A stretch of DNA of 64,000 nt from Symbiodinium natans (Eukaryota > Sar > Dinophyceae > Suessiales > Symbiodiniaceae). The notes beneath the pieces were generated by a model. That model did not search any database and had not been told where the DNA came from. It worked only from the letters and a program-made list of their open reading frames with translations. This document shows positions 62,706 to 64,000 of this stretch, one piece after another (position 1 is the first letter of the stretch; each line of letters starts with the position of its first letter). The position numbers and the translations under genes were made by a program. Location: assembly GCA_905221605.1 (NCBI GenBank), contig CAJNDS010002078.1, forward strand, positions 186,001 to 250,000, read 5' to 3'.

Positions 62706-64000
62706 TGAACAACGGCGGGGGGCCCTGCTGGGAGGGGCTTCAACTGCCTCTGGTCCTGGCGGGGGGTACCCATTTGAGGCCAAAAAAAGGGGTCGGGTGT
62801 GGGGGGAGGATTTGGAGGGGGGTGACAACCTATACACCTCCGGCCCGAGGCCTCGGCGGATTCCGCAAGCAAGCCACTCACAGCGACTTCGGCCCCATTG
62901 ACATAAGAGCTAGAATCCTCAACCTCCCCGAAGGCTCACATGTAGTCCTTTTAGATAGTATGTAGGTTCCCTGATCAGAACAAACCACAACAAAACCCAA
63001 GCGGAGCTACACAAGAGCCTCCAGGGGTAAACCCGAATCCTGCTGACGTTCAGGCGCCGCCTTTGCCTGGCTGCGCGGGGGACATCCCTCGCACCTTCGT
63101 GGGGCTCTCAGGATGGTCTTGCGTGTTAAACTAACTATGGGAAAGTTTCAATGAAATCAAAAAAGTTGATTCTTGAAGGAAACCAGCAATGATCACACGA
63201 TTCGTTAAAACCGTCCGTGGCCACTCGACGAAGCTACACTCGGCCCGCACAGGTTGCGGGGTACGGCCGGTCGCTTTACTGGAATGGCGAGCGCATTGAG
63301 GCAAGCTGTGGAGCTTTGGTTCCCACAGTCTACTTCTGACAGATTCCACAGACCGAATGTCTAGCACCTGTAACCCAGAGTCATGGCACAGAACACAGCA
63401 TCCTTCCTGGCATCTAGTCGTGCGAGACATTCTCTTGACTTCTTGCATCATCTTGCATCACATCGCAAGCTCCAGCCGCCTGCAGATTGAGCCGGTCTTC
63501 GCGAAGCTGAAGCCGGCGCAAGCATTCACTGTGGGAGCCTCCCTGGCCCTGGGTTGGCGTCCTCTGCGACTTCTGTGTTTTGATGGTTCTTACCAAGTTC
63601 GCAGGAAATTCGCTCCTGCAAACTCGCTAGCCATCCCTAGCCGGTGGCCAGCCTTGGCTGAGTCGGTGGACAGCTTTGGCTGAATGCTGTGGCCAGGCCT
63701 TAGCAAACCTCGACGGCGGCCTGGACAGCTCCGATCTGGGTTAGGGGTGTCATCTGCGCAGTACCAATAGCTCGATGCAGGAGAACCTGAAAAATGCTGA
63801 GCGTCGTCGCAGAGAGAAAGGTTTAGCTTGGCCGCAGGAGCTCTTCATCAACCGGAGGCTAGTCTACACATTCTCGCCTGAGGCGCCTCCAAGCCCCCAT
63901 GCCCCCATGGTCTCTTTAGGCCTTTTCTGGCCTTGTGAGTTTATATCGTTGTAACTACAAATTGTGCCGATGCCGAGTTCTTCACGTAGTTGGTATGACA
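62706..64000. other. Stretch with weak exon hints, no firm gene
   Basis: A frame from about 63,484 (IEPVFAKLKPAQAFTVGASL, after CCTGCAG) to TGA 63,683, and one near 63,839 (ELFINRRLVYTFSPEAPP after GCCGCAG), could be exons. There is no family match, and nothing else is supported up to the window end. Confidence 0.3.

Noticed and set aside
1-64000. CRISPR array, prokaryotic operon or phage content
   Set aside because: There are no regularly spaced identical repeats with unique spacers, no ribosome-binding-site/ORF layout, and splicing signals throughout; the DNA is eukaryotic.

Overview
The window reads as nuclear DNA of a dinoflagellate, most likely of the Symbiodiniaceae type. Four things point there. 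(1) Genes are broken into very short exons whose introns begin GT, GC or GA and almost always end AG followed by G. (2) It holds a long, intron-rich pentatricopeptide repeat (PPR) gene of the kind expanded in these algae. (3) It holds a decayed Ty1/copia retroelement. (4) CCCTAAA/TTTAGGG-like text, G-runs and minisatellites are scattered everywhere. There are no bacterial operons and no RNA gene was recognised. Most open frames seen in a naive six-frame view are therefore noise. Real coding is visible mainly as short exons that join into a recognisable protein only after splicing.

Layout. 1-4,340: tandem segmental duplication (copies at 1-1,961 and 2,950-4,340), each carrying the end of an acidic, ankyrin-like gene with a GA-AG intron. 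4,341-9,240: no convincing gene; a 271-bp imperfect inverted repeat lies at 7,082-7,352. 9,241-11,760 and 19,639-19,858: a strikingly AT-rich satellite with a conserved core of about 60 bp, in opposite orientations on the two sides of a minus-strand copia element (about 11,765-19,638). The element retains CCHC, protease, integrase, reverse transcriptase and RNase H. It also has an extra coiled-coil open region between RNase H and a candidate 3' LTR. It has lost its 5' end and is broken by frameshifts, a stop and a changed catalytic residue. 19,860-23,100: a string of unrelated repeats, including hairpins, CCAAGAA/TTCTTGG blocks and CCCTATAGGG text. 23,100-32,700: almost no supported coding. 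32,703-41,219: the plus-strand PPR gene, with about 20 exons recognised and eleven splice junctions resolved by frame. 45,293-46,528: an intronless two-membrane-segment protein. 49,900-57,530: isolated exons, including a secreted Cys-rich domain and a signal-peptide first exon. 61,270-62,710: G-rich and GC-rich minisatellites.

Functionally, the PPR protein would be expected to bind organelle RNA. The Cys-rich, signal-peptide and two-membrane-segment products look secretory or surface. The ankyrin pair looks like a young gene duplication. Nothing suggests that neighbouring genes act together. The most unusual signal is a very dense short motif (YAGGAM on the element's sense strand) filling the whole copia element in every reading phase and in its non-coding parts, and absent from the flanks.
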